Below, piece after piece: positions 9,328 through 19,136 of a DNA stretch of 32,745 bases (positions within the stretch are counted from its first letter, which is position 1; every line of letters starts with the position of its first letter). Source of the stretch: Mycobacterium sp. 1245805.9 (GTDB taxonomy: Bacteria; Actinomycetota; Actinomycetes; Mycobacteriales; Mycobacteriaceae); contig NZ_LZKR01000018.1 of assembly GCF_001672915.1 (NCBI RefSeq), positions 1 to 32,745 of the forward strand, read 5' to 3'. The position numbers were made by a program, and so were the translations under genes. Below the pieces are notes generated by a model that saw nothing but the letters and a program-made list of their open reading frames with translations, did not search any database and had not been told where the DNA came from.

Positions 9328-9696
9328 TTACAGCCCGCGCCAGACGGGGCCATCCCAGTAGCCCCAGTCATTGAACTGGGCATTCCAGACCACCTGGGCC
9401 CAGGGCGCCCACGGCGGCGGCGGGGGCATCGGCCGCGCCCACGGAGGCGGCGGTCCCCAGCCGGCCGGGCCGTAGTTGTCATCCCAGTCGCGGCAGTTGT
9501 TCCAGTTCTGGTAGGGGCCCCAACCCGGGTCCCATTGCTGGCCCGGGCACCAGTGATGGTGATTTGCGGGCGCCGGGGGAGGCGCCGCCTGGGCGGTGCC
9601 GGAAGTCAGCCCGAGCGCGGCCGCGGCCATTCCGCCGGCCGCCAACGCACCGGTGCACAGGCGGACCCATGTCTTGGTTTGCGTGTTTGTATTCAT
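9328..9696 (-). CDS. Small secreted Trp/Pro/Gly-rich protein, function unknown
   Basis: I do not recognise a functional family. The 122-residue product has a clear signal peptide (residues 1-37, ending SGTAQA before APPP). The mature 85 residues hold 13 tryptophans, many prolines and glycines, and two cysteines (Cys50, Cys68) that could form one disulfide. Motifs such as WCPGQQWDPGWGP and CRDWDD recall other small mycobacterial exported proteins. AAGGGC lies directly before the ATG, a rather close ribosome site. It sits on the opposite strand between ribE and ribBA, where M. tuberculosis has the short genes Rv1413 and Rv1414; no link to riboflavin is evident. That it is real is likely because of the signal peptide and strongly non-random composition. 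Confidence 0.75.
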   Translation of the reverse strand: MNTNTQTKTWVRLCTGALAAGGMAAAALGLTSGTAQAAPPPAPANHHHWCPGQQWDPGWGPYQNWNNCRDWDDNYGPAGWGPPPPWARPMPPPPPWAPWAQVVWNAQFNDWGYWDGPVWRGL

Positions 9697-9911
9697 GCCC
9701 TTCGGATTTCCGTTAACAGGGAGCCCAAAACGGCTTCCGGCGTCCCGCGCCGCACCTCACATGTGGTTCATAGCTGGGGCTTACGCCCGGCTTACGTCGC
9801 GCGACCTTTCGGGCAGAAAACCCGTGGCAATAACGGCGGTGGCGCGGTGGTTCATACTGAATGCAACACTTGGGCCGCTCCCCGGGCCCCTACGAGAGCA
9901 AGGCAACAGAG
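9697..9911. other. Divergent intergenic region before ribBA
   Basis: This region separates the Trp-rich protein gene from ribBA. It is less G+C-rich than the genes. A weak -10-like CATACT is at 9853-9858, which could serve ribBA. I looked for the conserved core of an FMN riboswitch and did not see it. Confidence 0.35.
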
Positions 9912-12129
<2,218 letters not shown>

Positions 12130-12135
12130 GCGCTG

Positions 12136-12141
12136 TACCAT
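12136..12141 (+). promoter_or_regulatory. Leaderless -10 (TACCAT) for lprH
   Basis: TACCAT fits TANNNT and ends 6 bases before the lprH GTG, with no Shine-Dalgarno sequence between. It lies only 6 bases after the stop of the upstream gene. Confidence 0.55.
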
Positions 12142-12147
12142 CACCGG

Positions 12148-12816
12148 GTGGCGCGTCATCTATGGGCGGCTCCCGCGCTGGTCATCGCCGCGGTGATGGT
12201 GGGCGGCTGCGCGACCTCGGTGGCGGGTCGAGCGGTACGGGCTCCCGGTCAGCCGGGCGTCCCCGCGAATGCGCACGTGGCGATCTCGGCGCGCGAGTTG
12301 CTGTTGGCGGACGGGGACACCACCCCGTTCGGCTCGGCGACGGCGACACCCGTGGGCGACAACTACTTCACCAGCGCCCGGCCACCCGAATGCTCGGCGG
12401 CCTTGCTGTTCAAGGGTTCCCCGCTGGTGCCTGCCGGCTCGGCGGAGCACGCCGAGTCCGCCTATCGTTTCGGCGGCCCGGCGCTGTACGCCGAGTCGGT
12501 CGACGTCTACGACAAGGCCGTGAAGCCCCACGACGTGGTGTCGAAGGGCTTCGCCGCCATCGCCAAATGCCATGGCGAGGCCGCCGGGGTGTCGCCCACC
12601 GGGGTGTTTCCGCCGATGCGCCTCAGCTTCTTCGGCACCACCGACGACGGCGTCCTGGTCTGGACCATGGCCCATCCGAAGTGGACGTGCGACTACGGGC
12701 TGGCGGTGTTACCGCGGGTGGCCCTGATGCTGTCGGCATGCGACAGCAAGCCCGGATTTCCGATGAAGGACTGGGCGCCGAAACGCCGGGCGCAGATCGA
12801 CCGGCGGACCGCCTGA
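12148..12816 (+). CDS. lprH: Lipoprotein LprH
   Basis: This 222-residue protein has a lipoprotein signal peptide with lipobox MVGGC (acylated Cys21). The mature part contains cysteines in pairs (PPECSAALLF, AKCHGEA, WTCDYG, LSACDS), which resembles the extracytoplasmic PknH-type sensor domain fold of mycobacterial lipoproteins; this fold call is tentative. Function is unknown. Its GTG follows a TACCAT -10 by 6 bases, so it probably has its own leaderless transcript although it follows the rib operon closely. Confidence 0.82.
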   Translation: MARHLWAAPALVIAAVMVGGCATSVAGRAVRAPGQPGVPANAHVAISARELLLADGDTTPFGSATATPVGDNYFTSARPPECSAALLFKGSPLVPAGSAEHAESAYRFGGPALYAESVDVYDKAVKPHDVVSKGFAAIAKCHGEAAGVSPTGVFPPMRLSFFGTTDDGVLVWTMAHPKWTCDYGLAVLPRVALMLSACDSKPGFPMKDWAPKRRAQIDRRTA

Positions 12817-12896
12817 GCCGCGTGCCTTGTCGCCGGGCCCGCCCTAGTCCGGCGATACGAAGTTAAGTACTCGGCCTGTCCGCCAGTTGTCGAAAC

Positions 12897-12912
12897 CAGT
12901 AGTCCCCTACTG
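12897..12912. repeat. Perfect 6-4-6 inverted repeat upstream of the PE gene
   Basis: CAGTAG and CTACTG flank the four bases TCCC. The repeat lies 55 bases before the PE start codon. It could be a protein binding site or a weak hairpin in the leader. Confidence 0.45.
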
Positions 12913-12922
12913 ACGCCAATCC

Positions 12923-12944
12923 CCGAGGAAGAGCGCATCCTCGG
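12923..12944 (+). promoter_or_regulatory. Stem-loop 9 bases before the PE Shine-Dalgarno
   Basis: CCGAGGA and TCCTCGG form a 7-bp perfect stem with an 8-base loop (AGAGCGCA). AAGGAGG of the PE gene begins at 12954. The hairpin may be a leader control element or, less likely, a terminator for lprH since no T run follows. Confidence 0.45.
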
Positions 12945-12967
12945 TGGGCGGCCAAGGAGGTGGCGAG

Positions 12968-13477
12968 ATGTCCTATGTGATTGCGGACCCAGAGATGATG
13001 ACGGCGGCGGCAGGGGACTTGGCAGCCATCGGCTTGAACGTCAACGAGGCCCACATGGCGGCCGCGGCTCCAACCATCGCGGTGATACCCGCCGCCGCCG
13101 ATGAGGTGTCGACAGGTATCGCGCACCTGTTCTCCCAGCACGCCGCGAACTATCAGGCGCTGGCCGGTCAGGCGGCGGCCTTCAACGACCAGTTTGTGCA
13201 GACACTCAACAGCGGCTTGGCCGCCTTAACTTATACCGAGGCCAACAGCGCCGTGGGACTGTCGATGCTGTTTTCGCTGCTGCCGCCCGGGATTCAGAAC
13301 GAGCTGCAAACGGCGTTGCACGACCTCGTATCGTTGGCAGAGCTTCTCATCCTCGGGATCCTCGTCGGCGCTATCGTGGCCGCCTTCTTGTTCCTCATCC
13401 TGTACGGCATCGTGGTGACAAGCGGGCCGGGCATCCTGATGCATCCGCTCCAGTTCCTGCAGGCGTTTGGGCTGTGA
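12968..13477 (+). CDS. PE-family protein with membrane-spanning C-terminus
   Basis: This 169-residue protein begins MSYVIADPEMMTAAAGDLAAIG with the Pro8-Glu9 pair that names the family, and residues 1-95 fit the helical-hairpin PE domain (including SQHAANYQALAGQAAAFNDQFVQTLNSGLAAL). The ESX secretion motif YxxxD/E appears degenerate: Y89 is followed by TEAN, so position +4 is Asn. Residues about 123-150 (LAELLILGILVGAIVAAFLF) form one long hydrophobic segment, probably membrane-spanning. AAGGAGG (12954-12960) is a strong ribosome site 7 bases before the ATG. No PPE partner is adjacent. No counterpart is known to me at this place in M. tuberculosis, suggesting insertion or loss. Role unknown; PE proteins are exported by type VII systems. 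Confidence 0.85.
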   Translation: MSYVIADPEMMTAAAGDLAAIGLNVNEAHMAAAAPTIAVIPAAADEVSTGIAHLFSQHAANYQALAGQAAAFNDQFVQTLNSGLAALTYTEANSAVGLSMLFSLLPPGIQNELQTALHDLVSLAELLILGILVGAIVAAFLFLILYGIVVTSGPGILMHPLQFLQAFGL

Positions 13478-13513
13478 CCGACCACCATTCAAAAGCCCGC
13501 ACAGGGCAAATGA

Positions 13514-13528
13514 GGGCCATGACGGCCC
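13514..13528. terminator. Weak hairpin between convergent genes
   Basis: GGGCC and GGCCC flank a 5-base loop, in the 135-base gap between the convergent PE and six-Cys protein genes. There is no T run, so a terminator role is only possible. Confidence 0.25.
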
Positions 13529-13612
13529 AGGCCGCATGGCCCGAAAAGCGGAGCAGCCCAGCAACTTCGGCCCCGCACCAGACCCGGATGACCCTCCGCC
13601 GTTTTGACAGGA

Positions 13613-14125
13613 TCAAGGAAGATCTGTTTGCGGTGTTTGCGGCGGCACTACCGGTCCTCCCGGCGGTTCTCCCACCGCCGCGGGAGGTGGTGCCGGAACT
13701 GGCACACCTTCACCGGGAAGAACGGGTGCGCTGGCAAATCCAGCTGGTTCCATATGATCTCTGCACGCGTTAGGAACGGGAACCATATACCATTTCCAAG
13801 CGCCGGGCGGATTTGGCGCCGGTGCCATGCTGTTGTCGGGGCACCGCCATGTGCAACTGACACCGCCGGCACCCGGACCGCCAAGGCCGAGAGTGGCACC
13901 CCCGGCAATTGCCGCGCCAGCATCGACAGCCAGGCCCCCTGCCTCACAGTGCAAATGTGATTCATTGATTTCGGTGGGCCAATCACAATAAGCCCCCTGG
14001 GCAAAGAAAACGTTGGCCCCGGTCAGCACGGCGGGATAATCACACAAACCGGCATGGGCCCTCGGGGCCGGGAAAATAAAAATCGCACCGGATACCAGTA
14101 TCGGAACGAGCCAAAGTTTATTCAT
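13613..14125 (-). CDS. Secreted six-cysteine protein with Pro-rich tail, function unknown
   Basis: I recognise this as a conserved-looking mycobacterial exported protein but not a function. The 170-residue product starts MNKLWLVPILVSGAIFIFPA and has a likely signal cleavage after AHA (residue 25). The mature part has six cysteines (28, 47, 60, 91, 95, 121), enough for three disulfides, with motifs GLCDYPAVLTGANVFF, CTWRCPDNSMAPAPNPPGAWKW and CRDHMEPAGF. Residues 131-170 are rich in Pro and Val, like a cell-wall spacer. The ATG at 14125 is chosen because it begins a proper signal peptide and GGGAG lies 8 bases upstream; longer reading in frame lacks both. It converges on the PE gene. Confidence 0.75.
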   Translation of the reverse strand: MNKLWLVPILVSGAIFIFPAPRAHAGLCDYPAVLTGANVFFAQGAYCDWPTEINESHLHCEAGGLAVDAGAAIAGGATLGLGGPGAGGVSCTWRCPDNSMAPAPNPPGAWKWYMVPVPNACRDHMEPAGFASAPVLPGEGVPVPAPPPAAVGEPPGGPVVPPQTPQTDLP

Positions 14126-14491
14126 TGGCCGCGCTCCCGAGACCCGCGCGGGTGAAGTCCGTGCACGTCGATGCGTTGCCCCCCACGCCCCGCCTCCTGT
14201 CCCACAGCTACGGGCAACATCGCTGGATTTCGGTGAAGTGTTGCGCGGTAGCGCGATCGGCACGCCAGCGATCAGATGTGGGGGTCGGGGCTACGACGAT
14301 GGTTCCCGGGCGGACCTGCCGGCAAAGTAAGCCGCGGAGCGGGGCACAAAACCGGGCGGCGCCCAGCGACCGCCCGACCGCCAGTAGACCGTGTTTGGCG
14401 CGTTGCCGCCTGAAATCGGGCGGCCATGATTGTATTAGCGGCTGAATCACGTGCGGTGACGGAAGGTTGACGAGGCCGAAGGAACTGGCAA
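14126..14491. other. Divergent intergenic region with short hairpins
   Basis: This 366-base gap separates two genes for secreted proteins that diverge. It contains no convincing gene; the short open frames on both strands lack ribosome sites and family features. A hairpin GCCGCC/GGCGGC with an 8-base loop lies at 14405-14424, about 70 bases before the lectin start. The sequence TTGTATTAGC just after it is the most A+T-rich part and may hold the lectin promoter. Confidence 0.4.
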
Positions 14492-14968
14492 ATGCATCAG
14501 TTGCGGGTGATGGGCGGTCTCGGCCGGGCCCTTGTCGTGGTCAGTACGGTGCTCTATGCCGCGGTGGTGCTCGCTGGTACGGCGGCCGCCGATGACCCGG
14601 TCCAGTTGAGAAGCCGGCTCGGCGATTTTTGTCTGGACGCCCCGAGTGGGAATTTTTACGCCGCCGTGGTGATCAATCCCTGCAATGGTTCGGACTCCCA
14701 GCGCTGGTACCTCAATGGTCGGCAGTTGCAGAACGTGGCTTCCCCCGGGGGGTGCCTGATAAATCCGGCGGGCGACAGTGTGTTTGCCCACCTCGGACCC
14801 TGTATCGGGATGTGGAACCAAAATTGGAATCTCGATCCCAATGGCGCGGTCACGACTGATCCGGGGTGGCTCTGCCTCGCGGTCCTCGGCGGGCCGGGCC
14901 CGGGGACTTGGGTCTCCACCCGCTATTGCAACGGTGATCCGGGCCAAGCCTGGGACGTCATCTCGTGA
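14492..14968 (+). CDS. Secreted ricin-type beta-trefoil lectin (Rv1419-like)
   Basis: This 158-residue protein has a signal peptide to about residue 33 (cleavage after AAA, before DDPVQLRSR) and a single ricin-B type beta-trefoil. The three repeats each carry a QxW motif: Q70-R-W72, Q110-N-W112 and Q152-A-W154. Six cysteines (47, 64, 88, 104, 128, 146) fit one disulfide per repeat. The fold binds sugars; the M. tuberculosis orthologue Rv1419 is a secreted 13-kDa lectin. GAAGGA lies 8 bases before the ATG. It neighbours two other genes for exported proteins, suggesting a surface-directed set. Confidence 0.9.
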   Translation: MHQLRVMGGLGRALVVVSTVLYAAVVLAGTAAADDPVQLRSRLGDFCLDAPSGNFYAAVVINPCNGSDSQRWYLNGRQLQNVASPGGCLINPAGDSVFAHLGPCIGMWNQNWNLDPNGAVTTDPGWLCLAVLGGPGPGTWVSTRYCNGDPGQAWDVIS

Positions 14969-15286
14969 CGGGCTCGCGTTTGTGCGCGCCCTCCGGTAAG
15001 GCGCCGTCTTTCTAACGGTGGCCACTGGCCTAGCCAATGCGCAAATCCCGACATGCATTGCGCGCCAACCGTCCGCGCCGCTCGTTCGCGACCTCGGACG
15101 GATGGTCGGCCGCCGGCGCCCCGTGCCGGTTACCGGGTGCGGCGCCAGCAGCTCGGTGGGCAGCTCGAGCATCTCGAGCACGTCTTCCGCGAGGGTCTAC
15201 GGTGCGGACGTGCGGGGTCCGACGAGCGGATCCGGCGGTTTTCGGGGGCCGTCGGATGTGTCTTGAGCGGCTACTAGCCTGGTTAC
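14969..15286. other. Intergenic region with a possible gene remnant
   Basis: This 318-base gap before uvrC has no intact gene that I can support. On the minus strand, from about 15196 to 15115, one frame reads TLAEDVLEMLELPTELLAP, with strong G/C at third positions and an amphipathic pattern, then loses coding character. It could be a decayed gene end or a very short protein; there is no good ribosome site. The uvrC promoter is at the right end. Confidence 0.35.
15275..15280 (+). promoter_or_regulatory. Leaderless -10 (TAGCCT) for the uvrC operon
   Basis: TAGCCT fits TANNNT and ends 6 bases before the uvrC GTG; no Shine-Dalgarno sequence is present. It would drive uvrC-rapZ-yvcK-whiA. Confidence 0.5.
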
Positions 15287-17230
15287 GTGCCAGATCCCGC
15301 AACGTACCGCCCCGCGCCCGGGTCCATCCCGGTCGAGCCCGGCGTCTACCGGTTCCGGGACGTGCACGGGCGCGTCATCTACGTCGGCAAGGCCAAGAGC
15401 CTGCGCAGCAGGCTGACGTCCTACTTCGCCGACGTCGCCGGCCTGCACCCGCGAACCCGCCAGATGGTGACCACCGCGGCCAAGGTCGAGTGGACGGTGG
15501 TCAACACCGAAGTCGAGGCCTTGCAGCTGGAATACAACTGGATCAAGGAATTTGATCCGCGCTTCAACGTCCGCTACCGCGACGACAAGTCCTACCCGGT
15601 GCTGGCCGTCACCCTCAACGAGGAATTCCCGCGGCTGATGGTGTATCGCGGTCCGCGGCGCAAGGGCGTCCGCTACTTCGGCCCCTACTCGCACGCGTGG
15701 GCCATCCGAGAGACGCTGGACCTGCTCACCCGGGTGTTCCCGGCGCGCACCTGCTCGGCCGGAGTGTTCAAGCGGCACAAGCAGATCGACCGCCCGTGCC
15801 TGCTCGGGTACATCGACAAGTGCTCGGCGCCGTGCATCGGCAGGGTCAGCGCCGAGCAGCACCGCCAGATCGTGGAGGACTTCTGCGACTTCCTGTCCGG
15901 CAAGACCGACCGGTTCGCCCGCGAGCTGGAACACGAGATGAACGCCGCGGCCGAGCGGCTCGACTTCGAACGGGCCGCGCGGCTGCGGGACGACCTGGGT
16001 GCCTTGAAGCGGGCCATGGAAAAGCAGGCCGTAGTGCTGGGTGACGGAACCGACGCCGACGTGGTCGCCTTCGCCGACGACGAGCTGGAGGCGGCGGTGC
16101 AGGTGTTCCACGTGCGCGGCGGCCGGGTCCGCGGCCAGCGCGGCTGGATCGTCGAAAAGTCCGGGGACCCTGGCGAATCCGGCGAGGAGCGTCTGGTCGA
16201 GCAGTTCCTGACGCAGTTCTACGGCGAGCAGGCCGAGCTGGGCGGCTCCGCCGACGAGGCCGCCAACCCGGTGCCCCGCGAGGTGTTGGTGCCGTGCCTG
16301 CCGTCCAACTCCGAGGAGCTGACCAGCTGGCTCTCCGGCCTGCGCGGTTCGCGCGTCACCTTGCGGGTGCCGCGGCGCGGCGACAAGCGCGCGCTGGCCG
16401 AGACCGTGCAGCGCAACGCGAAAGAGGCGCTGCAGCAACACAAGCTGAAGCGCGCCGGTGACTTCAACGCGAGATCCGCCGCGCTGCAGAACATTCAGGA
16501 CGCGCTCGGCCTTGCCGACGCGCCGCTGCGCATCGAATGCGTCGACATCAGCCACGTGCAGGGCACCGACGTGGTGGGCTCGCTGGTGGTGTTCGAGGAC
16601 GGCCTGCCCCGCAAATCCGACTACCGCCACTTCGGCATCCGGGAGGCCGCCGGGCAGGGCCGCTCCGACGACGTCGCCTCCATCGCCGAGGTGACCCGCC
16701 GCCGCTTCGCGCGGCACCTCGCCGAACAACAGGACCCCAATATGCTTTCCCCGGAAGGGAAATCGCGGCGCTTCGCGTACCCGCCCAACCTGTACGTCGT
16801 CGACGGCGGCGCGCCGCAGGTCAACGCGGCCAGCGCCGTGCTCGACGAGCTCGGCATCAACGACGTCGCGGTGATCGGACTGGCCAAGCGGCTGGAAGAG
16901 ATCTGGGTGCCCTCGGAGCCGGACCCGATCATCATGCCGCGCAACAGCGAGGGCCTCTACCTGTTGCAGCGCGTGCGCGACGAGGCGCACCGGTTCGCCA
17001 TCACCTACCATCGCAGCAAGCGATCCAAGCGAATGACCGCGTCAGCGCTGGACTCGGTGCCAGGATTGGGAGAGCATCGCCGCAAGGCGCTGGTAACGCA
17101 TTTCGGATCGATAGCCCGCCTCAAGGAGGCCACCGTCGACCAGATCACCGCCGTGCCGGGCATCGGCGTGGCCACGGCCACGGCCGTCCTCGAGGCGCTG
17201 CGACCCGAACAGACCGAGGGCGCGCAGTGA
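15287..17230 (+). CDS. uvrC: Excinuclease ABC subunit C
   Basis: This 647-residue protein makes both incisions during nucleotide excision repair in the UvrABC system. Domains in order: the GIY-YIG nuclease (GVYRF at 19-23, [13 protein letters not shown] from 31) for the 3' cut, a Cys-containing segment ([25 protein letters not shown]), the UVR motif for UvrB binding ([19 protein letters not shown], about 223-241), the RNase H-like endonuclease for the 5' cut ([32 protein letters not shown]), and tandem helix-hairpin-helix at the end ([26 protein letters not shown]). Length matches mycobacterial UvrC. GTG start by the leaderless -10; stop overlaps rapZ. Confidence 0.96.
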   Translation: MPDPATYRPAPGSIPVEPGVYRFRDVHGRVIYVGKAKSLRSRLTSYFADVAGLHPRTRQMVTTAAKVEWTVVNTEVEALQLEYNWIKEFDPRFNVRYRDDKSYPVLAVTLNEEFPRLMVYRGPRRKGVRYFGPYSHAWAIRETLDLLTRVFPARTCSAGVFKRHKQIDRPCLLGYIDKCSAPCIGRVSAEQHRQIVEDFCDFLSGKTDRFARELEHEMNAAAERLDFERAARLRDDLGALKRAMEKQAVVLGDGTDADVVAFADDELEAAVQVFHVRGGRVRGQRGWIVEKSGDPGESGEERLVEQFLTQFYGEQAELGGSADEAANPVPREVLVPCLPSNSEELTSWLSGLRGSRVTLRVPRRGDKRALAETVQRNAKEALQQHKLKRAGDFNARSAALQNIQDALGLADAPLRIECVDISHVQGTDVVGSLVVFEDGLPRKSDYRHFGIREAAGQGRSDDVASIAEVTRRRFARHLAEQQDPNMLSPEGKSRRFAYPPNLYVVDGGAPQVNAASAVLDELGINDVAVIGLAKRLEEIWVPSEPDPIIMPRNSEGLYLLQRVRDEAHRFAITYHRSKRSKRMTASALDSVPGLGEHRRKALVTHFGSIARLKEATVDQITAVPGIGVATATAVLEALRPEQTEGAQ

Positions 17231-18102
17231 CCAGTCAGGCGGGCATCGACGTCGTCCTGGTGACGGGATTGTCGGGGGCCGGGCGGGGCACGGCGGCCAA
17301 GGTGCTCGAGGACCTCGGCTGGTATGTCGCCGACAACCTGCCGCCCCAGCTCATTACGCGGATGGTGGATTTCGGGCTGGCCGCCGGTTCGCGCATCACC
17401 CAGCTGGCGGTGGTGATGGACGTGCGCTCGCGCGGCTTCACCGGCGACCTCGACGAGGTGCGCAACGAGTTGGCCACCCGCAACATCAGCCCGCGCGTGG
17501 TGTTCATGGAGGCCTCCGACGACATGCTGGTGCGCCGCTACGAGCAGAACCGGCGCAGCCACCCGCTGCAGGGCGACCAGACGCTGGCCGAGGGCATCGC
17601 CGCCGAGCGCAGGATGCTGGCCCCGGTCCGCGCCACCGCCGACCTGATCATCGACACGTCGACGCTGTCGGTGCGGGGCCTGCGGGAGAGCATCGAGCGC
17701 GCGTTCGGCGGCGACACCGGCGCGTCCACCGCCGTCACCGTCGAATCGTTCGGCTTCAAATACGGGCTGCCGATGGACGCCGACATGGTGATGGACGTCC
17801 GGTTCCTGCCCAACCCGCACTGGGTCGACGATCTGCGCCCACTCACCGGGCAGCACCCCGCGGTGCGTGACTACGTATTGGGCCAGCCCGGCGCGGGCGA
17901 GTTCCTCGACGCTTACCATCAATTGCTAAATCTGGTTGTCGACGGCTACCGCCGGGAGGGCAAGCGCTACATGACGGTCGCCATCGGCTGCACCGGCGGC
18001 AAGCATCGCAGCGTCGCGATCGCCGAGGCATTGATGCAGCGATTGAGGGGTAACCCGCAGCTGACGGTACGGGCGCTGCACCGGGATCTGGGTCGCGAAT
18101 GA
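17227..18102 (+). CDS. rapZ: RapZ-family nucleotide-binding protein (YvcJ)
   Basis: This 291-residue P-loop protein belongs to the RapZ/YvcJ family, which in E. coli acts as an RNase adaptor controlling amino-sugar synthesis and in Gram-positives binds nucleotides with an unclear role. The Walker A region is [16 protein letters not shown], with Arg20 where the usual Lys would be. The C-terminal domain contains [27 protein letters not shown] and [17 protein letters not shown], the family signatures. The GTG overlaps the uvrC stop (GTGA) and the stop overlaps yvcK (ATGA). The Arg substitution also occurs, as I recall, in the M. tuberculosis protein, so it is lineage-wide rather than damage. Confidence 0.92.
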   Translation: MTSQAGIDVVLVTGLSGAGRGTAAKVLEDLGWYVADNLPPQLITRMVDFGLAAGSRITQLAVVMDVRSRGFTGDLDEVRNELATRNISPRVVFMEASDDMLVRRYEQNRRSHPLQGDQTLAEGIAAERRMLAPVRATADLIIDTSTLSVRGLRESIERAFGGDTGASTAVTVESFGFKYGLPMDADMVMDVRFLPNPHWVDDLRPLTGQHPAVRDYVLGQPGAGEFLDAYHQLLNLVVDGYRREGKRYMTVAIGCTGGKHRSVAIAEALMQRLRGNPQLTVRALHRDLGRE

Positions 18103-19136
18103 GTGAAGGCATCGTTGCGCTGGGGGGCGGACACGGCCTGTACGCGACGCTGTCCGCCGCCCGCCGGCTGACGCCCTACATCACCGCCGTGGTCACGGTC
18201 GCCGACGACGGCGGCTCGTCCGGCCGGCTGCGCAGCGAGCTGGACGTGATCCCACCCGGCGACCTGCGAATGGCCTTGGCGGCGTTGGCATCTGACAGCC
18301 CGTACGGCCGGCTGTGGGCGACGATTCTGCAGCACCGATTCGGCGGCACCGGCGCCCTGGCCGGGCACCCGATCGGCAACCTGCTGCTGGCCGGCCTGTC
18401 CGAGGTGCTGGCCGATCCAGTCGCCGCCCTCGACGAGCTTGGCCGCATCCTCGGCGTCAAGGGCCGGGTGTTGCCGATGTGCCCGATCGCGCTGCAGATC
18501 GAGGCCGACGTGTCCGGCCTGGAGGCCGATCCCCGGATGTTCCGGCTGATCCGCGGGCAGGTGGCGATCGCGACCACGCCCGGCAAGGTGCGGCGGGTGC
18601 GGCTGCTGCCGCCCGACCCGCCGGCGACCCGGCAGGCCGTCGACGCGATCATGGCCGCGGACCTGGTGGTGCTGGGCCCCGGGTCGTGGTTCACCAGCGT
18701 GATCCCGCACGTGCTGGTCCCGGAGCTGGCGACGGCGCTGCGGGCCACCACCGCCCGGCGCGCGCTGGTGCTCAACCTGGTGGCGGAGCCCGGGGAGACG
18801 GCGGGCTTCTCAGTCGAGCGCCATCTGCACGTGCTGGCCCAGCACGCGCCCGGTTTCACCGTGCACGACATCATCATCGACGCCGAACGGGTGCCCAGCG
18901 AACGCGAACGCGAGCAACTGCGCCGCACCGCGACGCTGCTGCAAGCCGAGGTCCACTTCGCTGACGTGGCCCGACCTGGTACACCTTTACATGACCCGGG
19001 CAAGCTCGCGGCGGCGCTGGACGGGGTCCGAGCGGGTCACAAGAGTGGCTTAGAAGGTCGAGGAGCCCCTTTGGATCGGACCACGGCACAGATGCGGGTC
19101 GACGGTGAGACGAGGGGTGACGACGCGTGGCGATGA
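18099..19136 (+). CDS. yvcK: YvcK/CuvA family, gluconeogenesis and envelope factor
   Basis: This 345-residue protein is of the CofD-like UPF0052 fold. The N-terminal glycine-rich loop [12 protein letters not shown] (about 7-18) and [11 protein letters not shown] (35-45) are hallmarks, followed by [25 protein letters not shown] and [17 protein letters not shown]. YvcK binds UDP-sugars in relatives and is needed on gluconeogenic carbon sources; the mycobacterial protein (CuvA) takes part in cell shape and peptidoglycan synthesis. The C-terminal 30 residues (from GHKSGLEG) are a hydrophilic extension. The ATG overlaps the rapZ stop; the 3' end overlaps the start of whiA by up to 10 bases. Confidence 0.93.
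   Translation: MSEGIVALGGGHGLYATLSAARRLTPYITAVVTVADDGGSSGRLRSELDVIPPGDLRMALAALASDSPYGRLWATILQHRFGGTGALAGHPIGNLLLAGLSEVLADPVAALDELGRILGVKGRVLPMCPIALQIEADVSGLEADPRMFRLIRGQVAIATTPGKVRRVRLLPPDPPATRQAVDAIMAADLVVLGPGSWFTSVIPHVLVPELATALRATTARRALVLNLVAEPGETAGFSVERHLHVLAQHAPGFTVHDIIIDAERVPSEREREQLRRTATLLQAEVHFADVARPGTPLHDPGKLAAALDGVRAGHKSGLEGRGAPLDRTTAQMRVDGETRGDDAWR

Noticed and set aside
9697..9911. FMN riboswitch before ribBA
   Set aside because: The conserved core sequence and multi-helix layout of the RFN element are not visible; mycobacterial rib genes are not known to me to use it here.
13474..13773. Possible plus-strand gene of 99 residues whose GTG overlaps the PE stop
   Set aside because: The overlap looks like coupling, but its second half is antisense to the well-supported six-Cys secreted protein, and the product has no signal, domain or gene-like composition.
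14208..14450. Minus-strand frame of 80 residues in the gap before the lectin gene
   Set aside because: No ribosome site, no signal or domain; composition looks random.
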